Source: Leisingera sp. ANG59
GTDB taxonomy: Bacteria > Pseudomonadota > Alphaproteobacteria > Rhodobacterales > Rhodobacteraceae
Direction of reading: 5' to 3'
NCBI RefSeq assembly: GCF_013317235.1
Contig: NZ_WLCM01000003.1
Span: 124,001 to 188,000 of the forward strand
Length of the DNA: 64,000 nucleotides
The notes under the pieces were generated by a model. The model was not told where the DNA came from and made no database searches. It saw only the letters and a list, made by a program, of their open reading frames with translations. A program made the position numbers and the translations under genes. Below, piece after piece: positions 9,616 to 16,637 of the stretch (position 1 is its first letter; each line of letters opens with the position of its first letter).

Positions 9616-10229
9616 GTGGCAAGGCCCTCCTCGATCGGCTCAATGTTTCACGTGAAACAATTCAACGGCTCGAGATCTTTGATAGCGTTATTCGAAAATG
9701 GAACCCGAAGATCAACCTGGTGTCCCGGTCCAGCCTTGACCAGCTATGGACTCGCCACATAGCGGATTCCGTACAGGTCTTCCGCTGTGTCGACACGCCG
9801 GGGCACTGGGTGGATATCGGAAGCGGCGGGGGATTTCCTGGACTTGTGATCGCGCTACTTGCCGCCGATGAGGCGCCTGAAATGCGGGTAACGCTGATCG
9901 AGAGTGATCAGCGTAAATCGGCCTTTCTTCGCACCGCAGCCAGGGAGTGCGGTGCATCAATTACGGTGTTGAGCGAGCGGATTGAAAAGGCTCCATCGCA
10001 GCTGGCGGATGTGTTGTCCGCACGGGCACTTGCAGGTTTGGATGATCTTCTCGGTTTTGCAGAGCGCCATCTTGCTGCCGATGGCATTGCTGTTTTCCCG
10101 AAAGGGGAGAACTGGAAAAAAGAAGTGGATAACGCGCGGCAGCGATGGCGGTTTGAAGCTGAAACGGCTAAAAGTTTGACTGAGCCAGAAGCAGTAATCC
10201 TGAAAATCAGGGGAGTTGAACGTGTCTGA
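9612..10229 (+). CDS. rsmG: 16S rRNA (guanine527-N7)-methyltransferase RsmG (GidB)
   Basis: 205 residues. RsmG methylates G527 of 16S rRNA using S-adenosylmethionine. The SAM-binding loop [14 protein letters not shown] is clear, and [20 protein letters not shown] is the family's N-terminal motif. ATG 9612 overlaps the mnmG stop codon (ATGA); a longer in-frame reading starting inside mnmG is not needed. Residues NVSRET near the N-terminus are encoded by a perfect parS site, so the protein and the centromere share sequence. The end overlaps parA by 8 bases. Confidence 0.95.
   Translation: MSGKALLDRLNVSRETIQRLEIFDSVIRKWNPKINLVSRSSLDQLWTRHIADSVQVFRCVDTPGHWVDIGSGGGFPGLVIALLAADEAPEMRVTLIESDQRKSAFLRTAARECGASITVLSERIEKAPSQLADVLSARALAGLDDLLGFAERHLAADGIAVFPKGENWKKEVDNARQRWRFEAETAKSLTEPEAVILKIRGVERV
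9644..9659. promoter_or_regulatory. parS centromere site 2, inside rsmG
   Basis: A second perfect copy of TGTTTCACGTGAAACA, within the rsmG coding sequence where it encodes part of NVSRET. It is 1.9 kb from the first copy and about 0.6 kb upstream of parA. Two identical 16-mers this close together, next to parAB, are very unlikely by chance. Confidence 0.95.
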
Positions 10230-11031
10230 TTATTCCCGCCCGGAGGGGCCTCGTATCATCGCGGTCGCAAATCAGAAAGGCGGGGTAGGGAAGACAACAA
10301 CAGCCATCAACCTTGCCGCGGCACTGGTCGAGTGCGGGTTGCGGGTGCTGGTTGTTGACTTGGATCCGCAGGGCAATGCCTCAACTGGCTTGGGAATTGA
10401 ACCGTCCGACCGGGATCTTACGACCTACGACCTGCTGGTGGAGGATGCATCTCTGGCAGATGTTATCCGGCAAACGGATATTGAAGATCTTTGCATAATT
10501 CCGGCAACTGTTGACCTGAGTTCAGCCGACATCGAGTTGTTCACCAATGAAAAGCGCAGCTTTCTCTTGCATGATGCTCTACGGCAAACTGCAATGGATG
10601 AATATGACTGGGACTATGTTCTGATTGATTGTCCGCCGTCCCTGAACCTGCTGACAGTCAATGCAATGGTTGCAGCGCATTCCGTCTTGGTTCCCTTGCA
10701 AAGTGAGTTTTTTGCGCTGGAAGGGGTGACACAGCTAATGCTGACAATTCGCGAAGTGCGGCAGTCAGCGAACCCGGATCTGCGGATCGAGGGAATCGTT
10801 CTGACCATGTTCGACCGGCGCAATAACCTTTCTCAACAGGTTGAGCAGGACGCTAGGGACAACCTAGGTGATCTTGTCTTCCAAACCAAGATTCCGAGAA
10901 ATGTGCGTGTCAGTGAGGCACCTTCCTACGCGCAGCCGGTCTTGAACTACGACACAAACTCCCTGGGCGCACAGGCATACCGCGCTTTGGCGGAAGAAAT
11001 CCTGAATAAACATCACAAAATAGCGGCGTAA
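10222..11031 (+). CDS. parA: Chromosome partitioning ATPase ParA (Soj)
   Basis: 269 residues of the ParA/MinD family, which moves ParB-parS complexes to segregate the origin. The deviant Walker A KGGVGKTT occupies residues 19-26, and DYVLIDCPPSLN is the Walker B region. GTG 10222 is chosen because GGGGAG at 10210-10215 gives a 6-base spacer; an in-frame TTG at 10216 is too close to it. The gene overlaps rsmG by 8 bases and is followed by parB after 26 bases, so mnmE-mnmG-rsmG-parA-parB is probably one operon. Confidence 0.96.
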   Translation: MSDYSRPEGPRIIAVANQKGGVGKTTTAINLAAALVECGLRVLVVDLDPQGNASTGLGIEPSDRDLTTYDLLVEDASLADVIRQTDIEDLCIIPATVDLSSADIELFTNEKRSFLLHDALRQTAMDEYDWDYVLIDCPPSLNLLTVNAMVAAHSVLVPLQSEFFALEGVTQLMLTIREVRQSANPDLRIEGIVLTMFDRRNNLSQQVEQDARDNLGDLVFQTKIPRNVRVSEAPSYAQPVLNYDTNSLGAQAYRALAEEILNKHHKIAA

Positions 11032-11057
11032 ATGCAGAACACTGACCGGAGGCAACC

Positions 11058-11951
11058 ATGGCAGACAAGAAAACAAAACCACGAGGGCTTGGCCGGGGAT
11101 TGTCGGCGTTGATGGCGGATGTGAACCCTGCGCCGGTGAGCACGCAGACTGAGGCGCCGCGCAACGCGGAAGTTTTGGTGCCTATCGAGAATGTCGTTGC
11201 CAACCCCAACCAGCCGCGGCGACAGTTTCTGCAGGAAGATCTTGATGACCTAACGGCGTCCATCAAGGAAAAGGGAGTTCTGCAGCCGCTGATCGTGCGG
11301 CCCAGATCTGGTGGCAAATTTGAGATTGTTGCCGGCGAACGCCGCTGGCGGGCGTCTCAAGCAGCGCAGCTGCATGAAGTTCCGGTATTGATCCGGGATT
11401 ATTCCGACTTGGAAATGATGGAAGTAGCCATCATTGAAAACATCCAGCGTTCGGATCTGAACGCCATGGAAGAGGCGCAGAGCTACAAGCAGCTTATGGA
11501 GAAGTTTGGCCATACGCAGGAGAAGATGGCGGAGGCGCTCGGCAAGAGCCGCAGCCACATTGCCAACCTGGTCCGGCTTCTCCATCTGCCGGAAGATGTC
11601 CAGATCCTGGTGCAGGAGCGGAAGTTGTCGGCAGGCCATGCGCGGGCTCTGATCACGTCCGATAATGCTTCGGAACTTGCAACCAAGATTGTGAAAGGCG
11701 GCCTGTCTGTCCGCGCGACTGAAGCATTGGTCAAGAAGGATGCCGCGGGTATCCAGTCAGGCGGCGCAAAGAAAGCGCGCAAGGCGCCGGAAAAGGATGC
11801 CGACACCCGGGCGCTGGAAGGCGACCTGTCAGCGATGCTGAAAATGAAAGTCTCAATCGACCATAAACCTGGCGGTGAGGCGGGCGCGGTGACGATCAGC
11901 TACGAATCCCTGGATCAGCTGGATGAACTGTGCAATCTTCTCAGCCGTTAG
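11058..11951 (+). CDS. parB: Chromosome partitioning protein ParB (Spo0J)
   Basis: 297 residues. ParB is a CTP-dependent clamp that binds parS and spreads on DNA. The basic N-terminal tail PRGLGRGLSALM is the ParA-stimulating segment, PNQPRRQF and GERRWRA (about residues 93-99) form the CTP-binding motifs, and the helix-turn-helix follows at about LGKSRSHIANLVRLL. The C-terminal dimerisation domain is intact. A ribosome-binding GGAGG precedes ATG 11058. Its binding sites lie upstream at 7733 and 9644. The 3' end overlaps the convergent DUF454 gene by 11 bases. Confidence 0.97.
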   Translation: MADKKTKPRGLGRGLSALMADVNPAPVSTQTEAPRNAEVLVPIENVVANPNQPRRQFLQEDLDDLTASIKEKGVLQPLIVRPRSGGKFEIVAGERRWRASQAAQLHEVPVLIRDYSDLEMMEVAIIENIQRSDLNAMEEAQSYKQLMEKFGHTQEKMAEALGKSRSHIANLVRLLHLPEDVQILVQERKLSAGHARALITSDNASELATKIVKGGLSVRATEALVKKDAAGIQSGGAKKARKAPEKDADTRALEGDLSAMLKMKVSIDHKPGGEAGAVTISYESLDQLDELCNLLSR

Positions 11952-12294
11952 GCCGGGTCCAGATGAAGATAAGCACGGCGGACAGAACCACCGCTTGAAT
12001 CCCCAGAACGTGACCGGGGGCGCCCAGCAGCAGAGACAGGCCAAAGACGGCGGCAATCGACAGAGTTGCCGCCTTTTTTGCGCCTGGACGGATCGCCCCG
12101 TGATCGCGCCAGTCCATAATCATCGGACCAAAGACGTTGTGAGCGACAATCCAGTTGTGCAGGCGCTCAGAAGAGTTGGCAAAGAAGAAGGCAGCGAGAA
12201 GTAGGAAGGGAACTGTTGGCAATAGTGGGAGGACAATCCCGATGACGGCCAAGGCTACGCAAAACAGTCCCAAGCCGGCATAGAGGAAACGCAT
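11941..12294 (-). CDS. DUF454 (YbaN-like) inner membrane protein
   Basis: 117 residues of the DUF454 family, small membrane proteins of unknown function. The N-terminal YAGLGLFCVALAVIGIVLPLLPTVP segment with its LPLLPTVPFLLLAAFFF core and the RLHNWI motif are characteristic. Two to four hydrophobic segments are visible at roughly 3-45 and 75-112, separated by a basic, polar stretch. It is encoded just downstream of hemW on the same strand, with 4 bases between them, and its end overlaps convergent parB. Confidence 0.85.
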   Translation of the reverse strand: MRFLYAGLGLFCVALAVIGIVLPLLPTVPFLLLAAFFFANSSERLHNWIVAHNVFGPMIMDWRDHGAIRPGAKKAATLSIAAVFGLSLLLGAPGHVLGIQAVVLSAVLIFIWTRPNG

Positions 12295-12298
12295 TGCT

Positions 12299-13453
12299 TC
12301 AATCCATCAAGAGTTCACGGAGAACCGCATTCAATACCGCGCGGCCTTGATCCGTCGCACGAAGCCTTTGGTCAGAGATAGTGATCATGCCCATTTGTAC
12401 AAGATCTTCCAGCCGGTCTTTGGGTAGTTTGTAGCCCGAGAGCTGACTAAATCGCACCATATCCAGACCTTCGGACAGGCGCATACCCATCATAAGGCAT
12501 TCAGCCGCAGCATCTTCCCAGCTTAGCAGCTCGCGCAGGGTTTCACCGCTGCCTTTGCTCACCGCATTCAGCCAAGCCCCGGGTGCCAGATGGGTTTCGG
12601 TGGCGTAACGGCGGCCATTCAAGGTCAGTCTTCCATGTGCTCCGGGGCCGACGCCGGCATAGTCTCCATAGCGCCAGTAGATCAGGTTGTGCCGGGATTC
12701 CGCGCCTGGTTTGGCGTGGTTTGAGATTTCATAGCCGGCCATGCCAAAGCCGGCGCAGATCTCCTGGGTGGCGTGGTACATGTCCGCGGCGGTGTCATCT
12801 TCTGGAAGGCCGCGCAGTTTCCCGCGGGCATACCGGTCGCCGAAGGCGGTGCCCTCTTCGATGGTAAGCTGATAAAGCGACAGGTGGTCGATCGCCATTG
12901 ACAGCGCTTCTCGCAGCTCTGCTTGCCAAGCCTTTAATGTCTGTCCCTGGCGCGCGTAGATCAGGTCAAAGCTTACCCGGTCAAAACACTTTCGGGCTAT
13001 GTCAAAAGCGGCCTTGGCTTCAGTAACGCTGTGAATGCGGCCGAGCCGGCGCAGATCCTCGTCATTCAGAGCCTGGATGCCCATGGAGACCCTGTTGACC
13101 CCGGCATCCCGGTAGCCTGCAAAGCGGCCGGCCTCGACGGAACCCGGGTTAGCTTCAAGAGAGATCTCTATGTCGTTGGCAAAAGGCCATGTTTCACGTG
13201 CCTTTTCGATGACTGCGGCCACCGTATCAGGCTGCATCAGGGAAGGGGTGCCGCCGCCGAAGAAGATGGAGTTCAAAACCCGGCCTGAGAGCTGTTCCGA
13301 GAGTCTGTCAAGTTCGCCGATATAGGCCCTAACCCATAGCTTCTGGTCTATTTTTGCGGAAACATGGCTGTTGAAATCGCAATAGGGGCATTTGGCCTGG
13401 CAAAAAGGCCAATGCACATAAAGGCCAAAGCCCCCATTGCGCCAGTCATCCAC
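12299..13453 (-). CDS. hemW: Radical SAM haem chaperone HemW
   Basis: 384 residues from GTG 13453. HemW is a radical SAM protein of the HemN family, now regarded as a haem chaperone rather than a coproporphyrinogen oxidase. YVHWPFCQAKCPYCDF carries the CX3CX2C iron-sulfur motif near residue 20, followed by FFGGGTPSL and the LEANPGS segment. The phenylalanine after the third cysteine region (CDF) is typical of HemW and differs from HemN. The start is set by the conserved GLYVHWPFC distance and gives an 8-base overlap with rdgB; a longer in-frame reading would run through rdgB. Confidence 0.9.
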   Translation of the reverse strand: MDDWRNGGFGLYVHWPFCQAKCPYCDFNSHVSAKIDQKLWVRAYIGELDRLSEQLSGRVLNSIFFGGGTPSLMQPDTVAAVIEKARETWPFANDIEISLEANPGSVEAGRFAGYRDAGVNRVSMGIQALNDEDLRRLGRIHSVTEAKAAFDIARKCFDRVSFDLIYARQGQTLKAWQAELREALSMAIDHLSLYQLTIEEGTAFGDRYARGKLRGLPEDDTAADMYHATQEICAGFGMAGYEISNHAKPGAESRHNLIYWRYGDYAGVGPGAHGRLTLNGRRYATETHLAPGAWLNAVSKGSGETLRELLSWEDAAAECLMMGMRLSEGLDMVRFSQLSGYKLPKDRLEDLVQMGMITISDQRLRATDQGRAVLNAVLRELLMD

Positions 13454-14060
13454 CGAAACAGCCCTGGACAAACTGAGCGACAGCCTTGCCGCGGTGGCTG
13501 ATCTTGTTTTTCTCCGCGGGATCCATCTCGGCGCAGGTAATGCCGTAGCCGTCCGGCTGGAACATCGGGTCGTAGCCAAATCCGTGTTCGCCACGGATTG
13601 GCCAGACCAGCTGACCCGGCATAACGCCCTCGAACACCTCGTCATGGCCGTCCGGCCAGGCGATGACCAGGGTGCAGCGGAACTGGGCGGTGCGGGGAGA
13701 ATCTGCGCCTGCTGCGGTCAGCTCGTCATTGGCGCGGGTCATCGCCAGTTTGAAATCGCGGCCACTCGGCGTTTCCGCCCAGTCCGCAGTGTGGACACCG
13801 GGGGCGCCGTTCAAAGCGTCGATGGTTATTCCGGAATCATCAGACAGAGCCGGCAGGCCGGTAGCCTTGGCAGCGGCATGAGCCTTGATGCGGGCATTGC
13901 CGACAAATGTGTCTTCGGTTTCCTCGGGTTCCGGCAAGTTCATCTCGCCGGCGCCAATGACCTGCACCCCGAAGGGGGCAAGGATCTCGGCGATCTCCTT
14001 CAGCTTGCCTTTGTTGTGGGTGGCGACAAGCAGCTTGCCGCCTTCCAGTTTTCGGGTCAT
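13446..14060 (-). CDS. rdgB: RdgB/HAM1 family XTP/dITP diphosphatase
   Basis: 204 residues, the normal size for this enzyme, which removes deaminated purine nucleotides (XTP, dITP) from the pool. The N-terminal [14 protein letters not shown] and the metal/nucleotide segment [17 protein letters not shown] match the family, and [13 protein letters not shown] lies near the C-terminus. It overlaps rph by 4 bases and hemW by 8 bases, so rph-rdgB-hemW is an operon. Maf and MutT in this window act on related damaged nucleotides. Confidence 0.95.
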   Translation of the reverse strand: MTRKLEGGKLLVATHNKGKLKEIAEILAPFGVQVIGAGEMNLPEPEETEDTFVGNARIKAHAAAKATGLPALSDDSGITIDALNGAPGVHTADWAETPSGRDFKLAMTRANDELTAAGADSPRTAQFRCTLVIAWPDGHDEVFEGVMPGQLVWPIRGEHGFGYDPMFQPDGYGITCAEMDPAEKNKISHRGKAVAQFVQGCFGG

Positions 14061-14770
14061 TTGCTGGCGGCCTTCTGCATCTCTGCCAGCTCGGAGGTGC
14101 CTTTGGCGGCCAGGTCCATCAACTGGTTCATCTGATCGCGGGAGAAAACAGAGCCTTCCGCAGACATCTGCACTTCGATCAGCTTGCCGGATCCGGTCAT
14201 GATGAAGTTGCCGTCCACGCCGGCTTCGGAATCCTCAGGGTAATCCAAGTCCAGCACCGGCTGGCCGGCATAGATGCCGCAGGACACGGCGGAAACCGGA
14301 TCCATCAGCGGGTCAATCTGCACGTCGCCGGCCTTCATCAGCTTATTGACCGCCAGACGCAGGGCGACCCAACCGCCGGTGATCGAGGCGCAGCGGGTCC
14401 CGCCATCGGCCTGCAGAACGTCGCAGTCGATGGTGATCTGCCGTTCGCCCAGGGCAACACGGTCGACGCCGGCCCGCAGAGCGCGGCCGATCAGACGCTG
14501 GATTTCAACGGTGCGGCCGCCTTGTTTGCCAGAGGCAGCCTCGCGGCGCATGCGGGTGTTGGTGGCGCGCGGCAGCATGCCGTATTCGGCGGTCACCCAG
14601 CCTAGGCCGGTGCCCTTGATGAAAGGCGGCACGCGGTCTTCGATTGTGGCAGTGCAAAGGACGTGGGTATCGCCGGCCTTGATCAGGCAGGAGCCCTCGG
14701 CGTGTTTGGTGAAGCCGGTCTCGATCGAGACAGGGCGCATTTCATTCAGTTCTCGTCCTGAGGGTCGCAT
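14057..14770 (-). CDS. rph: Ribonuclease PH
   Basis: 237 residues from ATG 14770, matching the usual 238. RNase PH is a phosphorolytic 3'-5' exoribonuclease that trims tRNA precursors. The typical [20 protein letters not shown] start fixes the initiation codon; upstream in-frame residues look non-conserved. [12 protein letters not shown] and [16 protein letters not shown] near residues 60-95 are signature motifs, and [12 protein letters not shown] contains the catalytic region. The gene starts 142 bases from divergent hrcA and leads the rph-rdgB-hemW operon. Confidence 0.96.
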   Translation of the reverse strand: MRPSGRELNEMRPVSIETGFTKHAEGSCLIKAGDTHVLCTATIEDRVPPFIKGTGLGWVTAEYGMLPRATNTRMRREAASGKQGGRTVEIQRLIGRALRAGVDRVALGERQITIDCDVLQADGGTRCASITGGWVALRLAVNKLMKAGDVQIDPLMDPVSAVSCGIYAGQPVLDLDYPEDSEAGVDGNFIMTGSGKLIEVQMSAEGSVFSRDQMNQLMDLAAKGTSELAEMQKAASK

Positions 14771-14830
14771 GGCACATCCTTTTGCTGTTGGCTTGGGATA
14801 TCCCCCGGACGCAGGGCTATGCAAGCCCGA

Positions 14831-14858
14831 TTGACCTTTTCCCGAAGTGCTCTTTAAT
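14831..14858 (+). promoter_or_regulatory. Possible sigma-70 type promoter for hrcA-grpE
   Basis: TTGACC (14831-14836) and TTTAAT (14853-14858) are separated by 16 bases, 55 bases upstream of the hrcA start. The match is good but based on motif alone. I see no CIRCE inverted repeat (TTAGCACTC-N9-GAGTGCTAA) in this 142-base divergent gap. Confidence 0.4.
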
Positions 14859-14912
14859 GACATTTTGGCGCTGGGTTCCTATGTTTAGACCGGAAGAAAT
14901 GCTGGTAGGCTG

Positions 14913-15977
14913 ATGAGCGATCCGAACAACATTCTGAAGGACCTGAATGACCGCTCCCGGGAGGTGTTCCGGGCAGTGGTGGAGAGCTATCTGGAGAGCG
15001 GCGATCCGGTTGGCAGCCGCACCCTGACCCGGTCGTTGAGCGAAAAGGTCAGTGCCGCCACCGTGCGCAACGTGATGCAGGACCTGGAATATCTGGGCCT
15101 GTTGGACAGCCCGCATGTCAGCGCGGGAAGAGTGCCCACGCAGATGGGCCTGCGGATGTTTGTTGATGGTTTGCTAGAGGTTGGTGACCTTAATGCAAAG
15201 GACCGGGAGAAGATTGACGCGACGCTTGGCAGGAATGCAGGCGACGTTGGCGGCATGCTTGACCGCGTTGGTGCGGCGTTGTCGGGCGTGACGCAGGGCG
15301 CCTCCCTGGTTCTGACACCCAAGCACGAAGCTGAGATCCGCCACATCGAATTTGTCTCTCTGGCCCATGACCGCGCTCTGGTGGTTCTGGTGTTTTCCGA
15401 CGGGCATGTGGAGAACCGGCTGTTCACCCCGCCGCCAGGGCAGACACCCAGCTCGATGCGGGAGGCCGCGAATTTCCTGAATGCGCTGATTGAAGGCAAG
15501 ACACTGAGCGAGGTTCAGCGGCAGATCCAGCGGGAAATTTCAGCGCGTCGGCAAGAAATAGACAGCCTTGCACACGCAATGATTGAAAGCGGGCTGGCGG
15601 TCTGGGAAGAAGAAGGCAGCGAACAGGCCCGGCTGATTGTGCGGGGACGGGCGAATCTTCTGGCAGAGTCCGGCGCCGCGGAGGAGCTGGAGCGTATCCG
15701 CACGCTGTTTGACGACCTGGAGCGCAAGCGTGACATTGCCGAGTTCCTCGAACTGACCGAAGAAGGCGAGGGCGTGCGCATTTTTATCGGGTCGGAGAAC
15801 AAACTTTTCTCACTTTCGGGTTCCTCTTTGGTGGTGTCTCCCTATATGAACGCGGATCGAAAGATCATCGGTGCGGTTGGGGTGATTGGCCCGACGCGCC
15901 TGAATTACGGACGGATTGTGCCGATCGTGGACTACACGGCACAGCTGGTCGGCAAACTGTTGTCCGACCGGAGTTAG
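14913..15977 (+). CDS. hrcA: Heat-inducible transcription repressor HrcA
   Basis: 354 residues. HrcA binds CIRCE operators upstream of groESL/dnaK genes and senses free GroEL. The N-terminal winged-helix region contains SRTLTRSLSEKVSAATVRNVMQ, preceded by VESYLESGDPVGS, which is highly typical. A central GAF-like region and a C-terminal segment ending in VVDYTAQLVGKLL follow. It sits 9 bases upstream of grpE, a common HrcA-GrpE pairing in alphaproteobacteria. No CIRCE is visible here, so its targets are probably elsewhere. Confidence 0.95.
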   Translation: MSDPNNILKDLNDRSREVFRAVVESYLESGDPVGSRTLTRSLSEKVSAATVRNVMQDLEYLGLLDSPHVSAGRVPTQMGLRMFVDGLLEVGDLNAKDREKIDATLGRNAGDVGGMLDRVGAALSGVTQGASLVLTPKHEAEIRHIEFVSLAHDRALVVLVFSDGHVENRLFTPPPGQTPSSMREAANFLNALIEGKTLSEVQRQIQREISARRQEIDSLAHAMIESGLAVWEEEGSEQARLIVRGRANLLAESGAAEELERIRTLFDDLERKRDIAEFLELTEEGEGVRIFIGSENKLFSLSGSSLVVSPYMNADRKIIGAVGVIGPTRLNYGRIVPIVDYTAQLVGKLLSDRS

Positions 15978-15986
15978 AGGTGAAAC

Positions 15987-16550
15987 ATGGCAGAGCTCAA
16001 GGACGAAGACTTTCTGGATGACATCGCCGCCGCCGAGGCTGAAGAGCTGGCTGCGCAGACCGAGGAGTTTGATGACGCCTCGCTGGAAATCGATGCGCTC
16101 CGGGCGGAACGGGATGAGCTGAAGGACCGCTTCATGCGGGCGCTGGCGGATGCGGAAAACGCCCGCAAGCGGGGCGACAAGGCACGCCGCGAGGCAGAAC
16201 AGTACGGTGGCTCGAAGCTGGCCCGCGACATGCTGCCGGTCTATGATAACATGAAACGTGCTATCGAAGCGGCAACCGATGAGCAGCGCGAGGTTTCTGC
16301 AGCCCTGATCGAGGGCGTGGAACTGACCATGCGCTCGCTGCTGGGGGTGTTCGAGAAGCACGGTATCCGGATCGTGTCTCCGGAGGTGGGGGACAAGTTC
16401 GATCCGCAAATGCATGAAGCAATGTTCGAGGCGCCGGTGCCGGGCACCAAGGCGGGCGACATCATTCAGGTATCCGCGGAAGGCTTCATGCTGCATGACC
16501 GGCTGCTGCGCGCCGCACAGGTTGGTGTATCATCAACGCCGGCCAGCTGA
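15987..16550 (+). CDS. grpE: Nucleotide exchange factor GrpE
   Basis: 187 residues. GrpE dimer exchanges ADP for ATP on DnaK. The acidic N-terminus leads into a long coiled coil (about residues 25-70: LRAERDELKDRFMRALADAEN and RKRGDKARREAE), then the beta-wing domain with the signature EVGDKFDPQMHEAMFE and the end GDIIQVSAEGFMLHDRLLRAA. It is co-directional with hrcA after 9 bases and ends before a shared terminator facing mutS. dnaK and dnaJ are not in this window. Confidence 0.96.
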   Translation: MAELKDEDFLDDIAAAEAEELAAQTEEFDDASLEIDALRAERDELKDRFMRALADAENARKRGDKARREAEQYGGSKLARDMLPVYDNMKRAIEAATDEQREVSAALIEGVELTMRSLLGVFEKHGIRIVSPEVGDKFDPQMHEAMFEAPVPGTKAGDIIQVSAEGFMLHDRLLRAAQVGVSSTPAS

Positions 16551-16605
16551 TGCGGACAGGCCCTGACGAGCCTGTGCCTTCTGCGGGGTTTTCTCCGAAT
16601 GATGA

Positions 16606-16637
16606 AAGGGCAGGTCCGGTTTGGGCCTGCCTTTTTT
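16606..16637 (+). terminator. Rho-independent terminator after grpE
   Basis: GGCAGGTCC pairs with GGGCCTGCC (one G-T pair, loop about five bases) and is followed by seven Ts. It lies between convergent grpE and mutS, touching the mutS stop codon. Confidence 0.88.

Noticed and set aside
13190-13200. Half parS-like TGTTTCACGTG in hemW
   Set aside because: The second half of the palindrome does not match (11 of 16 positions), and it lies inside a conserved coding sequence.
14771-14912. Expected CIRCE element upstream of hrcA
   Set aside because: I looked for TTAGCACTC-N9-GAGTGCTAA and found no match in this gap.
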